Shown here: positions 53,641 to 62,229 of the stretch, one piece after another
Layout of the letters: the number at the start of each line of letters is the position of its first letter
Position numbering within the stretch: position 1 is the stretch's first letter
Assembly (NCBI GenBank): GCA_003707065.3
Contig: PPXM03000001.1
Location: forward strand, 1,550,001 to 1,614,000
DNA length: 64,000 nucleotides
From: Trigonopsis variabilis
Lineage: Eukaryota; Ascomycota; Trigonopsidomycetes; Trigonopsidales; Trigonopsidaceae
Direction of reading: 5' to 3'
Made by a program: the position numbers and the translations under genes
The notes under the pieces: generated by a model
Told to the model about the DNA's origin: nothing
The model's input: only the letters and a program-made list of their open reading frames with translations
Databases searched by the model: none

Positions 53641-54474
53641 ATTGATGTATCTACTGTTTAAAGGCGCACGAGTTGAAAAGATTAGTAGTCAAGACGCGTG
53701 TAGATAATGACGCATTGCCAGGCTGAGATCCGACGGGGCGGGTCAAGGCTTGCCGGCAGAGACGAGCGAGATCCGGTGACGACACTTATCTACCGCTTGC
53801 CCGAGAACAATGAGAAAAAGCGACCAAAATTTGCTCCAAGATAATCAGTACCTCGTTAAATGGTGAGTCTGTTAAGAAGAATGCAGCAAATGGAGAGGCT
53901 GGTCTGAAAGGTGAGGTTACATTGTAGTTAAGGTTGCTTTGGCTTATCATAAAGCGTGTGCCGAGATAACAGTTGCGAGACTTATCGAGGCAGGCAACCG
54001 GATTAGCTAAGCGGCTATGACGACATTAAATTCTTTGTTTTTCTAGCAAAAACTTTGCGATCCGGTGTCGGTGCAATCTATCCTCTCGGATCGGCTTAGG
54101 ACTCTCGCTTAAGCGAGCAAAAGGTAATATAATAACCATCGCGTATTCTGGAAGCTCTGAATGTTACGAGGAAAAAATCTTTATCGAATTCCAACCGGGA
54201 AACTGGCACTACGAAGAGGTAACAGTTATGTTATTGTAGATATCATTCGCGAGAATCAATTCGTAGAACGACTATTTCCTCTGAGCGCTTCCATAAAATA
54301 TTATAAGAACTTAAAAGCAAGAGAGAATCTAGTGCTTATCAGCGATATCCGTCTATTGCACGTTGTGTCAGGCCCAGGCAGGCACCGGTTGTCGGTTGCA
54401 GCGCCGGCTATGCAACGTTGCACTGGAGATAAATAGAGACTATATGACCAGCCTAGCCGCTGGTTCATTCCCTG
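53641..54474. promoter_or_regulatory. intergenic with GATA sites before GlcNAc-6-P deacetylase
   Basis: 834 bp between DUR3 and the deacetylase gene. WGATAA cores lie at 53786-53791, 53944-53949, 53964-53969, 54336-54341 and 54427-54432. A 91-codon + frame (54161-54436) has no family resemblance and contains two of these sites, so I do not call it a gene. Confidence 0.5.
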
Positions 54475-55713
54475 ATGGCTCCTGTTACTGCTGAATCGTC
54501 TGCTCCTCGATATCTCCGGTTTGTTGGAGGATTTTCATGTGATGAAGGACGGCTAGTCCTCGCCGACTTATGGGTCGACAAGAGCAAAGGTGTTATTGTC
54601 AAACCGCCTCGAGATGCGCAAGAGTACGACGTCGACACTGTCGACCTTAAAGGCATGATTGTTGCGCCTGGTTTTCTCGACGTCCAGATTAATGGCGCTC
54701 ATGGAATGGACTTCAGCGACTTTGGTGCGTCAACTTCAGAATACACTCAACGGCTGGAGCGATGTGCCCAGTCGTTGCTGAAGTCGGGTACTACCTCGTT
54801 CTGTCCCACTCTCACGAGCAATTTCCCTCATGTCTACCACGATGTTCTTCCCTGTCTTGGCCCAAAGAAAGCCTTCTTTGGCGCTGAAAACCTTGGCGCT
54901 CACGTCGAAGGCCCTTTCCTTTCCAAGAAGAAGCCTGGCTGCCATCCTCAGGAGACCTTAACCGAGGCTCCAGAAGGCTTTGAGTCCATTTCTGCCATGT
55001 ATGGTCCTGACAATTTCAACCATATCCGAATAGCAACGGTTGCACCCGAACTGACTGGAATCCTTGATTCCATTCCCCAGCTATGCGACACTGGCGTGAC
55101 TGTCAGCATTGGGCATACCATGGCCAGTTATGACACGGCCACCAAGGCTGTTCGACGAGGAGCTCGAATGATCACCCATATGTATAATGCCATGCCTCAA
55201 CCTCACCACCGCGAGCCTGGTGTTGTTGGAATGCTTGGAGGCACCGAAACGTCGTCATACCATCGACCTTGGTTTGGCTTGGTCGTCGATGGCATCCATG
55301 TCCACCCTTCTATGGTCAACGTGGCCTACCATGCTCATCCTTCCGGGTGCGTCTTGGTGACTGACGCCATGTTTCTGATGGGTCTCGAAAATGGCGTGTA
55401 TGAATGGAATAACGGCCAGCGCATCGTCAAAAAGGACGTTGTTCTCCATCTTGAAGGAAGTGAAACCATCGCTGGCTCGGCCACTGAGTTGGACCAATGC
55501 GTGCGAAACTTGATGAACTGGGCTGAAGTCCCTATTGAAGTTGCTCTTCAGACGGTCACAAATAATCCTGCCAGGGTCATTGGGCTCCAAGACCGCAAAG
55601 GCTTCCTCAAGCCCGGCTGCGACGCTGATTTGGTTGTGCTCGATGCTAGTGCCAACATCCAAAAAGTCTATAAATTTGGTAATCTCGTCTATAAATCTCA
55701 TACCAAGGCTTAA
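54475..55713 (+). CDS. DAC1: N-acetylglucosamine-6-phosphate deacetylase (NagA/Dac1)
   Basis: A single-exon gene for 412 residues. The amidohydrolase TIM barrel is flanked by a small beta domain: GMIVAPGFLDVQINGAHG at its start, GTTSFCPTLTSNFP, LGAHVEGPFLSKKKPGCH (metal-binding Glu in HVEGP), TVSIGHTMASYDTA (His), THMYNAMPQPHHREPGVVG (His-x-x-NAM), LVVDGIHVHP and VLVTDAMFLMG (catalytic Asp). The end NPARVIGLQDRKGFLKPGCDADLVVLD is the usual barrel-to-beta return. The enzyme removes acetate from GlcNAc-6-phosphate, the second step of GlcNAc catabolism in fungi, giving glucosamine-6-phosphate for Nag1. Length is standard (about 400-420). It lies on the same strand as DUR3 and the NDT80-like factor. 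Confidence 0.95.
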   Translation: MAPVTAESSAPRYLRFVGGFSCDEGRLVLADLWVDKSKGVIVKPPRDAQEYDVDTVDLKGMIVAPGFLDVQINGAHGMDFSDFGASTSEYTQRLERCAQSLLKSGTTSFCPTLTSNFPHVYHDVLPCLGPKKAFFGAENLGAHVEGPFLSKKKPGCHPQETLTEAPEGFESISAMYGPDNFNHIRIATVAPELTGILDSIPQLCDTGVTVSIGHTMASYDTATKAVRRGARMITHMYNAMPQPHHREPGVVGMLGGTETSSYHRPWFGLVVDGIHVHPSMVNVAYHAHPSGCVLVTDAMFLMGLENGVYEWNNGQRIVKKDVVLHLEGSETIAGSATELDQCVRNLMNWAEVPIEVALQTVTNNPARVIGLQDRKGFLKPGCDADLVVLDASANIQKVYKFGNLVYKSHTKA

Positions 55714-56203
55714 TGCCCTTATGGTTCTCTTTGCTCGTCGGTATACATGTCTGGCTCTATCTTTGGTATTATGATTCATGAAAAAGGTGTATAATAATTG
55801 GTGTTCATGCTAGATCCTTGTCACGTAGTGTTGTCATGTATGTGTGAACAAAATAGTGCCAGCAGGTCAGCATATCTTGAAGGAAGTAGACCCATTGCCC
55901 AGCTTATCGTATCCTAGTGGCGTTCGCTGGTTAAAATAAGCTTTGAGCGAGCAAGCCAAGAATGGCCTAATTGGGATTTTTCCAAGCCGCACTTAAGCAA
56001 GGATGAATTGGATATTAATTCGTTGACTCGTTTCATCACATTCGATTGCTCGTTTAACAACGTTCCATATCCAGTGCGCATTTAACATTTGTTGCTCGGA
56101 TTACTTAGTCTAGCGTGGTAAATGTGGTTACCTCGACCTTAACGTTTAAACAACAGCAGCACCATCTCCCAGCCTCCTCAGCCAGAGCAAACCAGAGCAA
56201 GGA
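55714..56203. other. intergenic, deacetylase/subtilase
   Basis: 490 bp between two + strand genes. No gene, RNA or repeat found; presumed terminator plus subtilase promoter. Confidence 0.4.
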
Positions 56204-57618
56204 ATGGCTTTTTTGGGTCTCCCGTACTGGATTTTTGGAACCTTAGTCGTTGCCCAGTTTTCCTACGCTGCCAGGGTCTTGATTCATCTCAAGCAAGGAA
56301 TCACCCCCGAAGATTATATCGAGCACAATCCTAGTATTCTCCCCTACGTTCGACAGCGATTTTCCATTGGGAGTTTCAATGCGATTTCGGCAGATTTTCC
56401 TCCTTTTGGCGCTCAGGCTTTACCAGGACAAGATCTCATGGTGAGTATGGAGACGCCTATATGCGGTTATTAACCTGTTTCAGGTGGATATGGTGACCCA
56501 GGATGAGACTGTTCTAGCTCTTGCAACTCAGACAAACGCTCCTCCTCATCTCGTTCGTCTGTCAAGTTCTGTTTCTCTGAATTCATTGAAGGGTATGGTC
56601 AGACCAGGGCATCATAGATAACTAATGATATCAAGAGAGTGGACTTCCCTGGGACTTTTATTACGATTCAGACATTATTAATGAAGAAGTCGACGCCTAT
56701 GTTTTGGATACAGGCATCCAAAATATCACTGAAGAGTTCGGATCAAGAGTGATTGCGCAACAAGACTTTACTGGATCCGGTATTGGAGATAGAAATGGAC
56801 ACGGTATGTTCAAATATAGCAGTCTTCGTACTAATGTATTTTAGGCACCCACGTTGCCGGCATCATTGGATCTAACACTTATGGGGCATCCAAATCCGTC
56901 AAACTGGTAGACGTCAAGGTCCTGTCCGACGATGGAAGCGGATCAGTAAGTATCTCTGGTATTACCGTTTCCTGATCGTCTAGCTTTCAAGCGTGCTCGC
57001 CGGGCTAGACTATGCAGCAAATAGAAGAATGCAGACTGGACGACGAGGAGTAGCAAACCTTTCTCTTGGAGGCCCCTATAATTCTATTTTGAACCAAGCA
57101 ATCGAGGCTACTGTCGAATCTGGACTTCCCGTTATTGTGGCTGCAGGTAATTCAAACGTCCCGGCCTGCGCAACGAGCCCGGCAAGCAGCACCTATGCTC
57201 TCACCGTTGGCGCCATTAATCCCTTCACCGATGATATAGCATTTTTCAGTAACTGGGGCCAATGTGTGGATGTCTTTGCTGCAGGAATGAATGTAACAAG
57301 CGTTTCAGTCAATGGTATGGTCTAGCATTATATGACAGCCCTAACGCAGAGACAAAGAATCTAACCGGACTCTATCTGGTACATCGATGGCGAGCCCTAT
57401 AGTAACTGGTCTGGTGGCATACTTTATGGCTCACGGAGACACAGAGGTGCAAGCCATCAGAAGGGTAACAAATAATACTCTTGACATTTATTTATTAATT
57501 CATACAGGTATCCCAAGCAGCTACAAGAGGAAGTATTCCGTGGCTGTCTGTTATGCTCCGTCCCTTCTCTCTCGCCCGCGTCGCCTTCAACTATGGACCG
57601 ACATTCGACCGTTCGTGA
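56204..57618 (+). CDS. secreted subtilisin-like serine protease (S8, proteinase K type)
   Basis: A 389-residue preproenzyme from seven exons: 56204-56440, 56484-56592, 56636-56803, 56845-56945, 56984-57314, 57352-57464 and 57508-57618 (introns 43, 43, 41, 38, 37, 43 nt). A hydrophobic signal peptide (YWIFGTLVVAQFSYA) precedes an inhibitor I9-like prodomain (RVLIHLKQGITPEDYIEHN). The catalytic triad is complete: Asp140 in YVLDTGI, His171 in NGHGTHVAG (split by an intron), Ser327 in SGTSMASP; the oxyanion Asn is in AAGNSN. ACATSPAS and AINPFTDDIAFFSNWG are proteinase K-type blocks. The last exon (VSQAATRGSIPW) completes the C-terminal helix. The most intron-rich gene here for its length, matched only by PUP1. 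Secreted or vacuolar role cannot be separated by sequence. Confidence 0.9.
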
Positions 57619-57905
57619 GCTAGTTGCAGATGAGATTCAACAGCTGAAGGTTAATTAGACCAAGGGTGGAAGCGAGGAAGAATCGGCTGATACTTGGAGT
57701 TAGTTGCTGCTAGGGAGTTTTGAGTACAGGCCCTGGCCCTGGATCGAGGGCCTGCACTCAAAATTCACTCAAAACTCCTTAGCCGCAACTAATTTCCAAG
57801 TATCAGCCGGCCCGTTGCAGTCCATGAGCGCGATTCTTCCCCGTTTCCACCCTTGGTCTGATTCTCTAAGTGCATTGTCCTTCAGCTGTTGAATCTCATC
57901 TGTAA
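57617..57905. repeat. foldback inverted duplication of the CPD1 3' end
   Basis: The left arm (57617-57734, + strand) is a diverged, partly deleted copy of the 3' end of the CPD1-like gene, which lies as the right arm (57747-57905, read on the - strand). Shared blocks include GCAGATGAGATTCAACAG (left) against ACAGATGAGATTCAACAG (right), GACCAAGGGTGGAA, GGCTGATACTTGGA and GGAGTTTTGAGT. The inner ends form a perfect-looking hairpin: GAGTACAGGCCCT at 57722-57734 against AGGGCCTGCACTC at 57747-57759, around a 12-nt loop. The left arm lacks two stretches of about 13 and 22 bases and cannot code, so it is a decayed copy. It begins within 2 bases of the subtilase stop. Confidence 0.85.
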
Positions 57906-58413
57906 GCTCTTTGGAAAGAGGCCAGATATTGGAGTATACTAGACTAAGATGAGGAAAGTATTCGCGATCGGCCCATTCCCGTGCTTGCTGTTTGGACCAC
58001 CCCGACACAAACTTGTAGCGGCATTGGTAGGCAAGATCTCGAATTGGCTGGTCCTTCTCCACAGGGATGACTGCCTTTCTAAAGAAAAAGTCTTCGTAGA
58101 CCACTTTGTCTTGTAAAGTCACCACTAGTGACTCAAGCCCGGCCGTATCGATGCTGTCGATTAATGTCTGCGGGTCTTCGGCCACGACGTCGCTAGTGAT
58201 TGTTATATGGGGAATGAAAACCCTTGTATCTGCCTGATGGAACGCGTTAGACGCATCCTTGATCAGGTTTTGGAGGACCGGCATTATGGGGTGACCTTCA
58301 GGAGGTTGGAGCCATAACGAGAGTGCTTCAGTTAGACGTACAGCTCGATAATGTCATTTCACAGCTAGCCAATTGCACAGCAGAACGTAGAGATGAAAAG
58401 GGAACTTACACAT
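57769..58413 (-). CDS. CPD1: 2',3'-cyclic-nucleotide 3'-phosphodiesterase, Cpd1-like (2H family)
   Basis: A 186-residue 2H phosphoesterase. Exon 2 (57769-58325) encodes LSLWLQPPEGHPIMPVLQNLI, and the two catalytic motifs HITIT (41-45) and HLSLV (127-131), with family blocks QDKVVYEDFFFRKAVIPV and YFPHLSLVYS. No in-frame ATG precedes LSLW before a stop, so I place a 4-nt coding first exon (58410-58413, ATGT) and an 84-nt intron (58326-58409, GTAAGT...CTAACTGAAG), giving MSLSLW. Yeast Cpd1 (239 residues) opens ADP-ribose 1'',2''-cyclic phosphate, a tRNA-splicing by-product. The start is a prediction; an internal ATG (Met15) is less likely because it would remove the first beta strand. Confidence 0.82.
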
Positions 58414-58622
58414 TATAGCTGGGAGATGGCTAATTTCAGATCGGTCTGTCGGCCCGAGGTATCGCCCAACACATAGGTAACAGCGCTCCCAAGATCAGCG
58501 ACCGTATAATCGACCCATTTACCAGAGCTTAGTGTCTAGTGCGACTTTTTCTTTTTATTTTATCGGCCCGTGAATAATTTCAGTGGAAAATAGGAGGCCC
58601 AAAACCCTTGGAGTATTAGTCT

Positions 58623-61031
58623 ATGTCTAACTGGCGGGTATCACCTACCCTTACCAGTCAAGGGTCCTGTGCATCCTATGTTCTGCCCACTGGGGTGCTG
58701 AGCTATGGATCTTCCACGATAGAAATCACTTCGCCAGCTATATATACGCCGGACTGTTCAGGAACCGAGGAGATATTGACTTTATCCGAGCCTTTTTTCC
58801 ATACCTCGTTTTATGCTTCTACTATTCCGATGGCTTATGCTGTAGCCGCTATGGCTACTGTTGCGTGGTGCCTATTTCTCCTAGTCTGTGTCCGGAGGAG
58901 ACAGACATGGCTTCACCGGCTAGCAGCGGCTTTCATGGCGATTTTGATGTCGGTAGCTCTGGCAGAAATGACTCGCGTTGCTGCAGACCAGTTTTCGCAG
59001 GGATACTTGGATTCGGTGATGGTAAGGGATGTTTTATATGACGGGACGACCGTGTCTATTCTAAGGCTCATCGCCATCTGTCTTACTTATCTGGCCCAGG
59101 TCCAAACGTTACTGCGTTGTTTTAAACGGGTGCGAGAACGACAAGTGATTCAGTTATTAGGAATAGGGTTGATCATTGTTGATCTTGTCTTTAGTGCTCT
59201 AAACCAGTTTCTCAATACGTCTGGCGACCAGTCTTTTGCTGACGCTCTGCCCGCCTTGTCTTACCTTTTCCAGATCTCATTGTCAGTATTATTTTGTGGG
59301 GCAGTTTGTATATATGCCTTTAGTCAACGAAAGTTTGCCTTCCACATCTCTAATATCCTTATTGCTTTGATGTCCTTGGTGGCTTTATTTATTCCCATCA
59401 TCTTCTTTATCCTTGATATTGCTCTCGACGAGTTTTCTAGCTGGGGCGATTTTGTGCGGATAGTTGGGATGCTCATTTCCAGTGTATTTGTGTGGATCTG
59501 GGTAGATGGAATCCAGGCGCTTGACATGCAGAACCAACGGACAGGGATCCTTGGCCGCCAAGTATACGAAGAAGAAATGCGGCCGAGAGAAGCCAGAAAG
59601 CTCCTCAAGTCATGGCCTAATCTCTTTGATGAAAGTGGTTCTATATGGAAACGGTTCTTCACCAGACGGTCCTCTTCAGCCGCCAGCGGCTTAACAGCCT
59701 ACGGTGTCCAATACTCGAGTCTGCGGAAACCAAACCATTTAAGCAAACAAAATAGTGCTGCCGATGACTCGAACCAAGACGCAGTGTTTGAAGAGCATGA
59801 ACTCAAACCTCTGGCTTCCGAGCCCACCGATCTCGAGAACCAACTTCATCGTCATTCCGAATCCCCCTTGTCTCAGATAGGTGTCAGCATCGCTCACGGC
59901 TTTGGCCGCATCTTCCATTTCCGCCCTCAATCAGTCTACTCCTCCTCTCATTCACCCTTCAGTCGGCCAGTATCTAATCAACTCCCTCCCAGGCGCAATA
60001 GCGATCTTCAAACGGCATCCAGTCAAATGTCTCAACAAGAACCGTCACGGCCAGAAAAAACGCCCATTATCGTTACTGACGAAGATGGCGGAAAGAAGTT
60101 CATCCATCCCGTGGTGTTTTGTGACATCCAAGACAGCGACAGCGAGGATAAAAGTGAGCATGATTCTACAGATGGTGATGGTCTAGCGCCTCAGGTCTCA
60201 AGTACGTCTACTAGTCGCCGCGGTAGACGACGTGAAGGGAGCCCAGGGACATCTCGACGTTCGACCGCAATAACATTCAATCATCTTCCTCGGCCAGAAG
60301 ATCTTGAAGAACACGACCATTCTCCACAAATATATACAGATACCAACAGGTATCAAGGTCATATGCACCTGCCTCCTCATACGGAAGGCAGCAATCACCT
60401 CTATGGCGTTGACGCAGACGTCAGACATCATTCTGTTCCAGGACATGATTTAGCCTACGGGCATGATCCAGGATACGAAACTCATGTGCATCATCGACAT
60501 CAGATGGACGGTGCCCACCATCATCCTATTGTTGAGCCTGGCATGAGGCATCATTCTACTTCTGGTCATGATCTAGCATATGAAGATCTCTACAGTCCTA
60601 CTCCTGGTTCCGGCCATCATCATACCCCTCCTCCTCCCCACGAAGACCATTTCCACCCTGCTTCGTACAGCTCCGGCCATTTAGACGATCATCATATGCT
60701 TCCTCCTGCTTTTCACTTAGTTCCTGGCTACGACTTGGGGGATTATCACGACGACAAGCCCCCGATACCCTCATCTGCTGAAATGCAACCATCGTCGTTC
60801 TACTTTGACCAGGACGATCTCTATGAATCAGGTCCACTCGATCAACCTCGAGGACCTCAGCAGGCAACAAGCTCCCATGAGCAAACAGTCGAGCCCGTTG
60901 CAGATGTCCTCGATGATGAGTCCGACCGGCCGCATACAGATGCTGCCAAAGCAGAAGAGGACCTAGCAGATGCTGATCAAGCGCACAAGCAGATACCTTC
61001 TATTGACAGTCAATCACCTTCAGCATCATGA
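58623..61031 (+). CDS. PALH: PalH/Rim21 seven-span ambient pH sensor
   Basis: A single-exon gene for 802 residues. A short extracellular N-terminus is followed by seven transmembrane helices (about 70-90, 97-118, 142-165, 175-195, 210-232, 242-266, 277-296). Right after helix 7 comes WVDGIQALDMQNQRTGILGRQVYEEEM, the PalH/Rim21 signature (VW.W...I..LE...GILGR..YEDEM). The cytosolic tail, about 500 residues, is Ser/Asp-rich, then strongly His-rich from about residue 570 to 700 with a near-duplicated RHHSxxGHDLAY motif. In Aspergillus and yeast, PalH/Rim21 senses alkaline pH or lipid asymmetry and recruits the arrestin PalF/Rim8, leading to PacC/Rim101 cleavage. Basidiomycetes lack this sensor, supporting an ascomycete or early-diverging host. 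Confidence 0.88.
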   Translation: MSNWRVSPTLTSQGSCASYVLPTGVLSYGSSTIEITSPAIYTPDCSGTEEILTLSEPFFHTSFYASTIPMAYAVAAMATVAWCLFLLVCVRRRQTWLHRLAAAFMAILMSVALAEMTRVAADQFSQGYLDSVMVRDVLYDGTTVSILRLIAICLTYLAQVQTLLRCFKRVRERQVIQLLGIGLIIVDLVFSALNQFLNTSGDQSFADALPALSYLFQISLSVLFCGAVCIYAFSQRKFAFHISNILIALMSLVALFIPIIFFILDIALDEFSSWGDFVRIVGMLISSVFVWIWVDGIQALDMQNQRTGILGRQVYEEEMRPREARKLLKSWPNLFDESGSIWKRFFTRRSSSAASGLTAYGVQYSSLRKPNHLSKQNSAADDSNQDAVFEEHELKPLASEPTDLENQLHRHSESPLSQIGVSIAHGFGRIFHFRPQSVYSSSHSPFSRPVSNQLPPRRNSDLQTASSQMSQQEPSRPEKTPIIVTDEDGGKKFIHPVVFCDIQDSDSEDKSEHDSTDGDGLAPQVSSTSTSRRGRRREGSPGTSRRSTAITFNHLPRPEDLEEHDHSPQIYTDTNRYQGHMHLPPHTEGSNHLYGVDADVRHHSVPGHDLAYGHDPGYETHVHHRHQMDGAHHHPIVEPGMRHHSTSGHDLAYEDLYSPTPGSGHHHTPPPPHEDHFHPASYSSGHLDDHHMLPPAFHLVPGYDLGDYHDDKPPIPSSAEMQPSSFYFDQDDLYESGPLDQPRGPQQATSSHEQTVEPVADVLDDESDRPHTDAAKAEEDLADADQAHKQIPSIDSQSPSAS

Positions 61032-62229
61032 TGATTGCGCAAGGACTATCTTTCGGATAAGTCACACTAGCAAAATGGCAGACGCTACTTTTGGATTAAT
61101 ATGGAGTTATTTCAGTACCGGTGTATATTAATGTCTTGGATTTGATGGATAATTGTGATTAAGATGAGCATGTTCGTAGAAAGCACTTTGACTTGTCGTA
61201 GACCCCATATCGTTAGGATGCATATGAGGACTGAATATTGGGTTATGTTCGTGAGAGAATGTGGCTTGCTGCTGACAGCTGAGTCTCGGACGGTCCCGAT
61301 GGCAAACTAGAAGCAAAAATGATTAAGGTCAGTCTGTGATCATGAAACATCCGTAGATGACGAGCTCGTCTTTCGAGGGAAAACATTGATAGCATATGGT
61401 ATCAGTGCATTGTTAAAGGTATAATGTATCGAAATAAGAGATCCTGGAAATAATTTCATCAGACGAGGTTTTTGAACCCATTCTCTATTTCTATCTTAGT
61501 TCGAGATCGACTCCACTATGTCTCATTCCGTCATACACAAAGGTATCTAAACCAAACTGTTGCAGAGCCGTATGTACTCCACGTCGCTTGCAAATAAGCC
61601 TTTTTCTAGTCCCAATACATCGTAAATCCAAAGATATATAGTCTGGCATTTTCCTATCATGCATGTTTGAAGACTGAGGTCTCGTACCAGCTGTAAAGAG
61701 CCATTCTCAGTAGGGCGCGCACTTCACTGCACTGCCATACACAAAAATCATATCTTCGACCACACATAGACATGTACTCTAGAAAACTTATGCTGCTTTA
61801 TTGGCCTTCCAGAAGGAATCACGCTCGAGGCAGATACAAGATGCGAGAATGATCAGGCACTGTAATGTAGGTCCAATTCGGCAAAACAACGGAGAGCTAC
61901 TACGGCAAGATAGAATATGATACGCAGCAATTGCTGCCTTCTGAGCTCAGCTTGTACTCTCCGAAACAGCAGCAGCATCCTAGCAGACAAAGCACATCTT
62001 CAGACTAGAGACGAGACGAAGAAGTAGTATAGTGTGAGATTGTTCTTTCGGCAATGGTAGCCACCCCCACCTAGAATGTATCGATCGATTACCGATAACA
62101 GAGCTCACGTGACGTGGAGATGACGTGCTCGCAGAGAGAAATTGACAAAGGGGAGTCGTCCGACGAGTGGAATGATTTATTCAAAAGCTTATTTATTGCG
62201 GTTTCGGTATTAATCTCGGCAGTTGAGTA
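61032..62229. promoter_or_regulatory. 1.2-kb intergenic region before 2OG oxygenase
   Basis: No protein family, tRNA or repeat recognised. Near the oxygenase start (about 120 bp upstream) is a tight group of palindromic sites: CACGTG at 62106-62111, TGACGTGG at 62110-62117 and TGACGTG at 62121-62127, of the type bound by bHLH and bZIP (ATF/CREB) factors. Confidence 0.45.

Noticed and set aside
54161-54436. 91-codon + frame upstream of the deacetylase
   Set aside because: No family resemblance, and it lies in a promoter-like region with GATA sites.
57617-57734. C-terminal extension of the subtilase or a small gene
   Set aside because: The stretch is the decayed inverted copy of the CPD1-like 3' end and begins after the subtilase stop codon.
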